Assembly (NCBI RefSeq): GCF_900699765.1
Contig: NZ_CAADHO010000003.1
Coordinates: 310,001 to 374,000, forward strand
Origin: Desulfoluna butyratoxydans
Lineage (GTDB): Bacteria > Desulfobacterota > Desulfobacteria > Desulfobacterales > Desulfolunaceae
DNA: 64,000 bases
Direction: 5' to 3'
Shown: positions 32,945-40,876 of the stretch, piece after piece
Position numbering within the stretch: the stretch's first letter is position 1
Layout: the number at the start of each line of letters is the position of its first letter
The notes under the pieces: generated by a model
What the model was told of the DNA's origin: nothing
What the model saw: only the letters and a program-made list of their open reading frames with translations
The model's database searches: none
Translations under genes and position numbers: made by a program

Positions 32945-35437
32945 ATGATGGACGAACGGACAAGGACAAAGGGCGCTGCGGGCCGATGCTGCATGGTGAT
33001 GTGGGCGGTGCTGCTCATGATTGGGGCCGGGGTCGCGGAGGTCCGGGCAAAGGCGCTGTATGTGGCACCCGGGGGCAGCGATTCCGTCTCCTACGACAGC
33101 AACACCATCGACAAACCCTGGGCCTCGCCCCGGCAGGCCTGGTTCAACGCACGGGCCGGAGACACCGTCTATTTCCGGGGTGGCAGCTACACCATCTCCT
33201 CGGAGATCGATACCAAGAGCAGCGGAAATGACGGCACATCCTCAAGTCCCATCACCTTTCGGAACTACGAAAACGAAGACGTGACCTTTGTCAGCACCCT
33301 GGGATCGGCCAAGGTGTTTGACATCGAGCGAAACTACAACGTCGTCAGGGGGATCAACTTCCGCGGGGGCGGCATCTTTTTCCATGTGGGCTACAACACC
33401 ACGGCAACGAATTTTACCATCTCCCACTGCACGGCCGAGATGACCGACGGCGGGGACAACGTGGCCTTTGTCAAAGCGTCGATCCGGGCCGAAAACCTCC
33501 TTATGGAACACTGCACGGTGAGGGGGCCCGGCTTTAACGTCCACCAGAACACCGCCGGGGTGATTTTCTTCCGCAGCCCCGGGGCCAGGGTTCTCCACTG
33601 CGAGTTTTCCAACTCCCCCATCGGCATCTTTTACAAGCATGCCAACGAAGTGAACTCTCCCCAGATCGAGATCGCCTACAACTACATCCACGACACGGCC
33701 ACTCGTTACTCCATCCTCACCAACACCAACTACGCCTACATCCACGACAACGTCATCGGCGTGAATAACGTTAACTTCCGTGTGAACAGCGAAAACGGCG
33801 GGGACGGGGGAGACAACAACAAGATCTGGTACAACACCGTGTTCGGGGCCCAGCTGCTTTTGAGCGACGACGCGGACGGGGCCCGGAACAACGACATCCG
33901 GGGCAATGTTTTCACCCAGGAGATCCCCATCCACCGGTATGAGAGCACGGCCCACAATTCGGTCATGGACGAGAACCTGCATCCCAGCGGGACCATCGTT
34001 ATCGAAAACAGGGTGAACTATGACCTGAACGCCTGGCGCAGCCACACCGGTGGCAGCGCCAACTCCAAGCTCATGGGCTCCACCTCCGCAGATTTTGTGG
34101 GGGGCAGCTCGCCCTCTTCCCTCGACGGGTATGCCTTGAGCAGCTCCAGCGCCGGGTACATGGCCATCAGGCGGGATGTGGATGGAGACGGCACGTCCGA
34201 AGCGGCCAGCATGGGGGCATACATCCCCCTGGTGGGACCCCAGGACGGTGGGGACGAACCCGTGGACCCGGATCCTCCCGATTCCAATGTGCCGGTGCCC
34301 CGTGTGGACAGCGTGGAGGTGGTGGATGAGGTGGCCGGGGACGACACCATTTTCATGGACGATTTTGAATCGTCTTCCCTTTCCAGCGACTACTCCGACT
34401 ACAACGCCGGGGACAACACCGCCCTGTCCATTACTTCGGACCAGGGGTTCGGCGGCTCCTCCAAGTCTCTTGTGGCCAAATGGTTTACCGCAGGCCAGGT
34501 GAGCGCCGGGTCGGTCTCCTACTTCTTCGGCCGAAACCCTGCGGGTTCCAAAAGCCGCAGCTCCGAGGATTTCGATGAGGTTTTCTGGCGGTTTTACATC
34601 AAGCTCTCCAAGGGGTGGGAGGGCAACGCCAAAAAAGTCACCCGCGCCTCGGTGTTTTCCGCCTCGGACTGGCGCCAGGCCATGATCGCCCACGTGTGGC
34701 ACGGCAATGAGCTGGCCCTGGGAACGGACCCCAAGACCTTTGTCTCAGGCAGCACCGTCACCTCCACCACCTACAACGACCAGAACAACGGGACCTGGCT
34801 GGGGGCCAAGTCTGGGAGTACCCAGATCTATGCCACGGACAACGCCGACCATTGGATCTGCATCGAGTCCCGGGTCAAGCTCAACTCACCGGGCAACAGC
34901 GACGGGGAACAGGACCTCTGGATCGACGGGGAGCTGGAGATTCGCCAGACAGGCCTCAACTGGATCGGTTCCTGGCGTGACTACGGCATCAACATGATTT
35001 CCCTGGGCAACTATTGGAACGGTGGGTCCCCCCGGCCCCAGCAGCGGTATCTGGATAACCTGGTCATCGCCACCTCACGCATCGGCATGGCAGGCTCTCC
35101 GGTGAATCCCGCCATTTACAAAACCGCCTTTGACTATGCGGGCCACACCCAGAGCGGGTTCGAAGGGCAGGTGAGCACCACGTCTTCGGAGACCGGCATG
35201 GTGTGGGCCGGGCAGGTGTCGGGCACCGGCAACACACTGGTGGTGAACAGCAGCTCCGGTGCCTTCCAGGGAAGCCTTGCAGGCCAGGCCTCCCTGGCCC
35301 AGTGCACCACCTACTACGCCCGGGTCCGACAGGCCGACGAAGGGGGAAACCTCTCGGGCTGGTCCCCCTGGAAGATGTTCGTCACCCTTGAGGCCCCCTG
35401 GGGCGGCGGGGAGGTCGGCCCCCTTGAGGTGAACTGA
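32945..35437 (+). CDS. Secreted right-handed beta-helix protein with lyase-like and fibronectin-like C-terminal domains
   Basis: 830 residues from an ATG-ATG with GGAGG upstream. Signal peptide (CCMVMWAVLLMIGAGVAEVRA), then about 380 residues of parallel beta-helix repeats starting LYVAPGGSDSVSYDSNTIDK, a family used by polysaccharide lyases and epimerases. A Pro/Asp linker (EPVDPDPPDSNVPVP) leads to a concanavalin-like domain (DDFESSSLSSDYSDY, DHWICIESRVKLNSPG, DLWIDGELEIRQTG) as in alginate-lyase-like proteins, and a fibronectin-III-like end (YYARVRQADEGGNLSGWSPW). In a biosynthetic operon such a protein may edit, cut or epimerise the polymer in the periplasm; catalytic residues are not obvious by eye. 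Confidence 0.75.
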   Translation: MMDERTRTKGAAGRCCMVMWAVLLMIGAGVAEVRAKALYVAPGGSDSVSYDSNTIDKPWASPRQAWFNARAGDTVYFRGGSYTISSEIDTKSSGNDGTSSSPITFRNYENEDVTFVSTLGSAKVFDIERNYNVVRGINFRGGGIFFHVGYNTTATNFTISHCTAEMTDGGDNVAFVKASIRAENLLMEHCTVRGPGFNVHQNTAGVIFFRSPGARVLHCEFSNSPIGIFYKHANEVNSPQIEIAYNYIHDTATRYSILTNTNYAYIHDNVIGVNNVNFRVNSENGGDGGDNNKIWYNTVFGAQLLLSDDADGARNNDIRGNVFTQEIPIHRYESTAHNSVMDENLHPSGTIVIENRVNYDLNAWRSHTGGSANSKLMGSTSADFVGGSSPSSLDGYALSSSSAGYMAIRRDVDGDGTSEAASMGAYIPLVGPQDGGDEPVDPDPPDSNVPVPRVDSVEVVDEVAGDDTIFMDDFESSSLSSDYSDYNAGDNTALSITSDQGFGGSSKSLVAKWFTAGQVSAGSVSYFFGRNPAGSKSRSSEDFDEVFWRFYIKLSKGWEGNAKKVTRASVFSASDWRQAMIAHVWHGNELALGTDPKTFVSGSTVTSTTYNDQNNGTWLGAKSGSTQIYATDNADHWICIESRVKLNSPGNSDGEQDLWIDGELEIRQTGLNWIGSWRDYGINMISLGNYWNGGSPRPQQRYLDNLVIATSRIGMAGSPVNPAIYKTAFDYAGHTQSGFEGQVSTTSSETGMVWAGQVSGTGNTLVVNSSSGAFQGSLAGQASLAQCTTYYARVRQADEGGNLSGWSPWKMFVTLEAPWGGGEVGPLEVN

Positions 35438-35457
35438 AACGGCTTAAATCATGACAG

Positions 35458-35488
35458 CGATGCCTCCGGCAGGGCCGCGGAGGCATCG
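35458..35488 (+). terminator. 11-bp perfect hairpin with a TGCCTCCGGC head
   Basis: CGATGCCTCCG pairs fully with CGGAGGCATCG around a 9-base loop. It lies between the beta-helix gene and the next glycosyltransferase. The first arm shares CGATGCCTCCGGC with hairpin copy A at 20776-20788. No T-run follows, so read-through is likely; it could stabilise the mRNA 3' end of the beta-helix gene. Confidence 0.5.
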
Positions 35489-35525
35489 TTGACAACCTAA
35501 TACTATAAAAGACCAACGGAGACCC

Positions 35526-36458
35526 ATGGATTCACAAGGTCCATCCCTGTCCGTCATTATTCCCGCCTACAATGAAGAGGATTTCATCGGCGCCACCCTG
35601 GGGCGTGTGTTTGAGCTGCTGGACGACGACCTTCTCAAGGAGGTGGTGGTGGTGGACAACGGCTCCACCGACGGTACCGCAGCCATTGCCCGGGGGGTGG
35701 AGGGGGTGACCCTTGTCCCCCTTGCCGAGGCCGTCACCATTTCGCGGGCCCGCAATATCGGGGTTGCCTCGTCAACAGCCCCGGTCCTGGCCTTTCTGGA
35801 CGCCGATGTGCTCATCACCGACGAATGGGTGAGGCAGCTCCGCCAGGAGCTTCCCCTGCTGGAGGGCGGTCCCCTGGTGGTGACCGGGGCCCGGTACGAC
35901 CTCTCCGAAGAGCCCAGCGCCCTTGAGGAGGTGTGGTTCGCCCATCTGGTCCGGCGGACCCATCGGGCCGCCACCTACCTCAATGGTGGAAACATCATCA
36001 CAACGCGGGCCGTGTTTGAGGCAGTGGGCGGGTTTCGGGAAGACCTGGTGACGGGAGAGGACGTGGATTTCTGCGACAGGGCCCGGGCCGCCGGGGCGGC
36101 GCTGCACATCAACCCGGGGTACAGGACCCACCACGAGGGGTACCCGAAAACCGTGAAGGCGTTTTTCCTAAGGGAGCTCTGGCACGGCACCGGGGACATG
36201 CAGAGCTTTGCGGCCTTTACCCGATCCAAGGTGGCCGTGGCCGCTTCGGTCCACAGTGCCCTGTGGTGCCTGTCCCTTCTCCTGCTGGTGACGGGGCGCT
36301 TTGCAGGGGCCATGGTGGCTGCGGTGGTGGCCGTGGCTCTCAACGTGGGGCTCACCGTCACCAAATTCGGTTTTATCACGCCCCGGGCCCTGGTGCCGAA
36401 TGTGTTCTACCATGGGGTGTACCTGGTGGCCAGGAGCCTCTCTTTTCTTAAACGCTGA
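35526..36458 (+). CDS. Family 2 glycosyltransferase with C-terminal membrane segment
   Basis: 310 residues. GT-A fold: LSVIIPAYNEEDFIGATL, VVVDNGSTDGTAAIA, the metal-binding DxD in FLDADVLI, and GEDVDFCDRARAAG. Two hydrophobic C-terminal helices (ALWCLSLLLLVTGRFAGAM) anchor it to the inner membrane. First gene after the hairpin at 35458-35488. Confidence 0.9.
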   Translation: MDSQGPSLSVIIPAYNEEDFIGATLGRVFELLDDDLLKEVVVVDNGSTDGTAAIARGVEGVTLVPLAEAVTISRARNIGVASSTAPVLAFLDADVLITDEWVRQLRQELPLLEGGPLVVTGARYDLSEEPSALEEVWFAHLVRRTHRAATYLNGGNIITTRAVFEAVGGFREDLVTGEDVDFCDRARAAGAALHINPGYRTHHEGYPKTVKAFFLRELWHGTGDMQSFAAFTRSKVAVAASVHSALWCLSLLLLVTGRFAGAMVAAVVAVALNVGLTVTKFGFITPRALVPNVFYHGVYLVARSLSFLKR

Positions 36459-36469
36459 CCCGAAAGGCC

Positions 36470-37585
36470 ATGATGCGCGTCTGTTACATCGTCTCCGATG
36501 ATCTCTGGGCCGGTGCCGAGGTCATGGCGTGGAACCTTGCCCGGACCCTGCATGCGTCGGGCAGGGTGGACGTTCAGGTCATCGCCCTGAACCCGGGGCG
36601 GCTCTCCCGCCTCCTCCGGGAAGAGGGTGTGCCCGTGTGGGTGGTGCCTGAGGAGACCCTCTCCTTTGGGGCCCTGTTGGTGAAGGTGCGCAGGATCCTC
36701 AAGGACACAGCGCCGGACATTGTCCATGCCCACCGATACAAGGAGAATATCCTCGCCTTTCTGGCCTGCGGCCTGGTGCGAAGGCCGCGGCTGGTCTCCA
36801 CCCAGCACGGGATGCCGGAGACCTCCCTTAAAGAGTCAGGGATTCTGAAACGATGCGTATCACGGATCAACATGCTGCTGCTCACCCACGGCTTTCACCG
36901 GTATGTCTGTGTCTCCGACGATTTAAGGAGAGCCATGGCTCGCAGTTTCGGCCTCAAGGATGGGAAGGCCTGTGTGGTCTACAATGGGGTCACCCCCTCT
37001 GGGGGCCTTGCACACCGGCCGGCAGGGAACACCCTCACCATCGGCTCCGCAGGCCGGTTTTACCCGGTGAAGGATTTTGCATTGATGATCGATACGGCCG
37101 AGGCCGTGGGGCGCCTCCTGCCTGAGGTGAGGTTCAGGCTGGCCGGGGACGGCCCCTTGCGGGATGCCCTCCAGGGGCGGGTCCAGGCTGCAGGGCTATC
37201 GGACCGGTTCTCCTTTGCCGGGCATGTGACGGACATGCCCGCCTTTTACCGGTCCATCGACATCTACCTTAACACCTCCGTGCACGAAGGCATCCCCATG
37301 AGCATCCTGGAGGCCATGGCCGCCGGGGTGCCTGTGGTGGCCCCCGATGTGGGGGGGCTCGGCGAGATCATTACCCACGGCAGGGACGGGTATCTGGTGC
37401 CCACCCGGGACCCGGGGGATTTTGCCCGGTGCCTGGTGCCCCTATGTGAAAGCGGTGATCTGCGCGGGCAGGTGGCCCTCCGTGCCGAAAAAACCGTTCA
37501 GGACCGTTTCTCCGCCGAGGCCATGGCGGAGCATTACCATCAACTGTATGAAGGGGTGCTGGACCGGCCCGGGGGGGATCGATGA
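36470..37585 (+). CDS. Family 4 glycosyltransferase
   Basis: 371 residues, ATG-ATG start with GAAAGG upstream. GT4 signatures: YIVSDDLWAGAEVMAWNLA near the N-terminus, IGSAGRFYPVKDF, and NTSVHEGIPMSILEAMAAGVP with the EX7E motif. Cytoplasmic, specificity unknown. The next gene overlaps its stop by four bases. Confidence 0.9.
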   Translation: MMRVCYIVSDDLWAGAEVMAWNLARTLHASGRVDVQVIALNPGRLSRLLREEGVPVWVVPEETLSFGALLVKVRRILKDTAPDIVHAHRYKENILAFLACGLVRRPRLVSTQHGMPETSLKESGILKRCVSRINMLLLTHGFHRYVCVSDDLRRAMARSFGLKDGKACVVYNGVTPSGGLAHRPAGNTLTIGSAGRFYPVKDFALMIDTAEAVGRLLPEVRFRLAGDGPLRDALQGRVQAAGLSDRFSFAGHVTDMPAFYRSIDIYLNTSVHEGIPMSILEAMAAGVPVVAPDVGGLGEIITHGRDGYLVPTRDPGDFARCLVPLCESGDLRGQVALRAEKTVQDRFSAEAMAEHYHQLYEGVLDRPGGDR

Positions 37586-38712
37586 GTGCATGGCTGTTCG
37601 CGGGGTCCGTGTTCATGATTTTTTTCGCTTACTTTGGCTACCCCCTGTCCCTGAAGCTGATCCGGCCGAGGCATGCCCCGGTGCAAAAGATGTCCATTCT
37701 TCCGTCGGTGACCTTTATCATCGCAGCCTACAACGAGGAGAAGAGGATCGGGCAGAAACTCGAGGACACCCTTGCTCTGGACTATCCGCAGGACTCCTTT
37801 CAGGTGGTGGTGGCCTCCGACGGCTCCACCGACGGCACCGCCGATATTGTCAGGACCTTTGAGGACCGGGGGGTTGAATTTCTCGAAATGCCGGGGCGCA
37901 GCGGCAAGGAGCGGGCCCAGAAGGCCGCCCTGGAGCGTGCCCGCGGTGAGATCGTGGTCTTTTCCGATGTGGCCACTGTCCTGGAACCCCACGGGATCCG
38001 GGCCATTGTCGCCAACTTTGCGGACCCGTCGGTGGGGTGTGTCTCCAGCGAGGACAGGCTCCTGGCCCGGGACGGCAAGCCGTGCGGGGAAGGGGCCTAT
38101 GTCCGCTATGAGATGTGGGTGAGGCGGGTGGAGTCTTCGGTTCACTCGGTGGTGGGGCTCAGCGGCTCTTTTTTTGCCGCCCGAAAAGAGGTGTGCCGGG
38201 ATTTTTCCGGGGAGATGCAAAGCGACTTCAGGATGCTGCTGTCCGCGGTGGCCCTGGGGTATCGCGGGGTCAGCGATCCCAAGGTCCTGGGGTATTACCA
38301 AGACATCGCAGACCCGGACAAAGAGCTGAGCCGGAAGATCCGTACCGTGGTCCGCGGCCTCACCGTGTTTTTTGAAAACAGGCGGTTTCTGAACCCCTTC
38401 AGGTACGGTCTTTTTTCCTATCAGCTCCTGGGCCACAAGCTCTGCAGGTGGCTGGTGCCCTTTTTCCTTGTGGTCGCCTTTGGGGCCAACCTGGTCCTTG
38501 CGCTCTCGTCGTTTTTTTTCTGCCTGCTGTTTGTGGGGCAGGCGGCGTTTTACGGTATTGCCGCCGCCGAGCATGTGAGAAAGGTCCCCTTTGGCCACTC
38601 CCTGCTCCGGATTCCCGGGTATTTTGTCACCGTGAACATTGCCATTGCCCTGGCCTGGAAACTTTACTGGAGCGGGCATCGCATCGTGATGTGGACCTCA
38701 TCGGAGCGGTAA
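37582..38712 (+). CDS. Membrane family 2 glycosyltransferase, last gene of the operon
   Basis: 376 residues. N-terminal helix (WLFAGSVFMIFFAYFGYPL), GT2 catalytic part with TFIIAAYNEEKRIGQKLE, VASDGSTDGTADIV, FSDVATVL as the DxD-like site, and three C-terminal helices. This architecture is that of processive or anchored GT2 enzymes. A bidirectional terminator follows 38 bp after its stop. Confidence 0.88.
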   Translation: MSAWLFAGSVFMIFFAYFGYPLSLKLIRPRHAPVQKMSILPSVTFIIAAYNEEKRIGQKLEDTLALDYPQDSFQVVVASDGSTDGTADIVRTFEDRGVEFLEMPGRSGKERAQKAALERARGEIVVFSDVATVLEPHGIRAIVANFADPSVGCVSSEDRLLARDGKPCGEGAYVRYEMWVRRVESSVHSVVGLSGSFFAARKEVCRDFSGEMQSDFRMLLSAVALGYRGVSDPKVLGYYQDIADPDKELSRKIRTVVRGLTVFFENRRFLNPFRYGLFSYQLLGHKLCRWLVPFFLVVAFGANLVLALSSFFFCLLFVGQAAFYGIAAAEHVRKVPFGHSLLRIPGYFVTVNIAIALAWKLYWSGHRIVMWTSSER

Positions 38713-38750
38713 GGAAAATGATGGAGGAAGAACAAGGAGGCAGTCCATGG

Positions 38751-38782
38751 AAAAAGGAGAATGGGGTGCCATTCTCCTTTTT
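38751..38782. terminator. Bidirectional intrinsic terminator
   Basis: Perfect 14-bp stem AAAAAGGAGAATGG / CCATTCTCCTTTTT around a 4-base loop, with T6 on the right side and A-run on the left, so it works in both directions. It closes the rightward exopolysaccharide operon and the leftward PEP-CTERM gene, which converge here. Confidence 0.93.
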
Positions 38783-38816
38783 TCATGGGCATGCCCCCCC
38801 CAGGGGGGGAGGCTGC

Positions 38817-39197
38817 TCAGTGGGCTTTCTTGGCTTCGAGGCGTCGCCGGCAGATACCGGCAAGGCCGAACAGGGCGATACCGAGGAAAAAGAGCGACGC
38901 GGGGTCGTAAACCGGCGCTGCGTCAGCCTTGGCAGCCTTTGGTGTGGTGAGGCTTCCGCTGACGGGTTGCACGGCGTGGCCCATGGTGCGGGAGGTGTCC
39001 TGACTGCTGAAGGACGTGGTGACCGTCACGGGCGAGTGGGTCGTATCGGCGGAGGCTATCAGCTGGTGATGGGTTGTGTACCCGGCCTCCGGTGCCACCA
39101 TGGATTCATGGATAGTATGTGGTGAGGCAAAAACAGTTTCCCTTGCCAAGAAAATGGCGAAAAACGTCAATAGCCAAGGGGTCAAACGGTATTTCAT
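38817..39197 (-). CDS. Small secreted PEP-CTERM-like protein (variant sorting signal)
   Basis: 126 residues. Signal peptide (MKYRLTPWLLTFFAIFLA...VFAS), a low-complexity Thr/Ser/Ala-rich middle, and a C-terminus VYDPASLFFLGIALFGLA followed by a Cys and three Arg. This matches the PEP-CTERM pattern (V-P-E-P-A-S-hydrophobic-helix-RRR), with Tyr-Asp-Pro replacing Pro-Glu-Pro. Such proteins are exosortase substrates exported with exopolysaccharide. ATG at 39197 has GGAG six bases upstream; the open frame reaches 39248. A sigma-54 promoter match lies upstream. It is convergent to the polysaccharide operon. Confidence 0.82.
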   Translation of the reverse strand: MKYRLTPWLLTFFAIFLARETVFASPHTIHESMVAPEAGYTTHHQLIASADTTHSPVTVTTSFSSQDTSRTMGHAVQPVSGSLTTPKAAKADAAPVYDPASLFFLGIALFGLAGICRRRLEAKKAH

Positions 39198-39339
39198 TAT
39201 GTCTCCAAACGTGGGAAGGGTAAACGATGAGACGATATGTCGGAGCATGACGGAGATGTTTGGAATCGCGGCCCATGGGCGTTGTGCGATCCGGTCATGA
39301 CGAGGGGGAGTGAGAGGTTACAACTTAAGTGGAAAATAC

Positions 39340-39355
39340 TGCAGGAATGATGCCA
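39340..39355 (-). promoter_or_regulatory. Sigma-54 promoter for the PEP-CTERM-like gene
   Basis: Minus strand TGGCATCATTCCTGCA: invariant GG (-24) and GC (-12) at the exact required distance, with TGGCA and TGCA matching consensus. Predicted start about 39328, giving a 130-nt leader before the ATG at 39197. Sigma-54 control of PEP-CTERM genes is established in other species, and a sigma-54 activator is encoded at 12087-13112. Confidence 0.6.
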
Positions 39356-39481
39356 GAACACCCTGATGAATCGCAGGGTATGGATGGTTCGTAAATACAC
39401 CATGTTCAGTTCAAGATGCCATGGGCGGGGCTGGCGCGGAGTGTGGCGGTGTGTACCTTTTTACATACTTTGATGTGTTGA

Positions 39482-39499
39482 TGTGTAACCGATTACACA
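39482..39499. promoter_or_regulatory. 18-bp palindrome TGTGTAA-CCGA-TTACACA
   Basis: Perfect 7-base arms with a 4-base centre, in the divergent region between the PEP-CTERM gene and the ATPase gene. It lies about 130 bp upstream of the sigma-54 site, the usual distance for an enhancer bound by a sigma-54 activator; it could equally be an operator for the rightward genes. Confidence 0.5.
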
Positions 39500-39554
39500 G
39501 TTTGTCCCGCCCGGGAAGCCCGAATACGCCGACGGAAAAACGTCAATGCCATTG

Positions 39555-39568
39555 GGTTTGATCAAACC
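39555..39568. promoter_or_regulatory. 14-bp palindrome GGTTTGATCAAACC
   Basis: Perfect inverted repeat with no spacer, 92 bp upstream of the ATPase start codon. A typical operator size. A further small inverted repeat GTTAC-CGGTT-GTAAC follows at 39585-39599. Confidence 0.45.
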
Positions 39569-39659
39569 ACCAGAAACCTCAAGAGTTACCGGTTGTAACG
39601 GCATTCGTCGATTTGGTGTCATTGTTATTCCATGAAATATCCGGGCAAGGAGTGTAGCC

Positions 39660-40523
39660 ATGTACGTAGAGCACTATAGCCTGAAGACCAAGCCCTTTGA
39701 AATCACCGCGGACCCGGAGTTCCTCTGGCTCGGGGAGAAGCACAGGGAAGCCTATGCCATGCTGCGGTACGGGGTGCTTGAGAACAAAGGGATCCTTTTG
39801 CTGACCGGTGATGTGGGGGCGGGAAAAACCACCCTGATCAAGGCCCTTGTGGGGGACCTGTCCGGGGATGTGATCTGTGCCACCGTCCCGGATCCCGGGG
39901 TGGGCGTGATGGACTTTTACAGGTTCATGGCCCGCGGGTTCGGCATTGATGCTTCCTTCTCCTCCAAAGGTCAGTTCATCACCGTTTTCGGCACCTTTCT
40001 TCATGAATGTTTCAATAGACGAAAGATCGTTCTGCTTATCATTGACGAAGCCCAGAGGATGAGCGAACGATTGCTGGATGACGTGCGCATGCTCTCCAAC
40101 CTGGAGCACAACGGTGTCAAGATGCTCAACATCTTTTTTGTGGGCCAGCAGGAGTTTCTGGTTGCCATCGGCACCCAGAAGTTCAGGGCCTTTCGGCAGC
40201 GCATTACCCTCAGCTATGCCATCGAGCCCCTGGACCTGGAGGAGACCTACCGGTATATCGCCTCGCGGCTGAAGAGGGCCGGGGCAAAGACCAACTGCTT
40301 TACCAAGGGTGCCATCAAAGAGATTCACGAGTATTCAGGGGGCTCGCCGAGGGTGATCAACCTGCTCTGCGACATGGCCATGATGGTGGGCTTCTCCAAG
40401 GGGGTAACACGACTGGAAAAACAGACGGTCCGGGATGCAGCCGAAAAGCTGCCCGGGGTGACGGCTCCCGTGAAGAAAAAACGGAAGCTGAGACGGGACG
40501 AGCCCCGTGAACCGGCGGTTTGA
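39660..40523 (+). CDS. Exosortase/PEP-CTERM-system AAA ATPase (ExeA-like)
   Basis: 287 residues. Opens MYVEHYSLKTKPFEITADPE, the standard start of ExeA-like ATPases of exosortase loci. Walker A GDVGAGKTTLIKAL, Walker B VLLIIDEAQRM, sensor region ILNIFFVGQQEFL-like, and arginine-rich C-terminus (KKKRKLRRDEPRE). It is presumed to energise or regulate polysaccharide export or assembly in the cytoplasm. In other loci it lies between the barrel and deacetylase genes; here it is separated from them by 20 kb. AAGGAG precedes the ATG. Confidence 0.9.
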   Translation: MYVEHYSLKTKPFEITADPEFLWLGEKHREAYAMLRYGVLENKGILLLTGDVGAGKTTLIKALVGDLSGDVICATVPDPGVGVMDFYRFMARGFGIDASFSSKGQFITVFGTFLHECFNRRKIVLLIIDEAQRMSERLLDDVRMLSNLEHNGVKMLNIFFVGQQEFLVAIGTQKFRAFRQRITLSYAIEPLDLEETYRYIASRLKRAGAKTNCFTKGAIKEIHEYSGGSPRVINLLCDMAMMVGFSKGVTRLEKQTVRDAAEKLPGVTAPVKKKRKLRRDEPREPAV

Positions 40524-40529
40524 ATTGTC

Positions 40530-40557
40530 TTGATGTATTGAGATGCTGTGCTATAAT
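40530..40557 (+). promoter_or_regulatory. Sigma-70 promoter upstream of the YdcF-like gene and NRPS/PKS genes
   Basis: TTGATG (40530-40535), 16 bp, TATAAT (40552-40557): perfect -10 and four of six in the -35 box, just after the ATPase stop. Predicted start near 40564. Because the genes from 40877 on are tightly spaced, this is the likeliest promoter for the NRPS/PKS group. Confidence 0.6.
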
Positions 40558-40876
40558 GTATTTAATTTTTAATCCCTTATAAACTGAGCGTGACAGCCTC
40601 ATACCTTGTTTTTCATCATGCCTTGCGCAGATTTGCAAGGGATGATGACGGGCTGAAAAGTGGTATCGTACCGCGTTTTTCGTGCCTTTGTTTCCGTGCG
40701 TCTGCAGCTTGTCCGCTTGCCGGGGCCTCACAAGCCGTTTGACCGAGACCGTCTTTATCCCACTCACCTCTGTACTCTGTCTTCCTTGAGCACCCCTGTC
40801 TCTCATCCCCGTGTATCCCTCAGGTTCATGCTGACATCGCAGGTTATCTCAGCGCATCCATCGGCGCCACCAGTCA
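40558..40876 (+). other. Leader region before the YdcF-like gene, no gene seen
   Basis: About 320 nt downstream of the TATAAT box. AT-rich for the first 40 bases, then ordinary GC. A plus-strand frame from 40660 overlaps it but has no ribosome site. No strong hairpin or known riboswitch motif that I can see. Confidence 0.4.
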
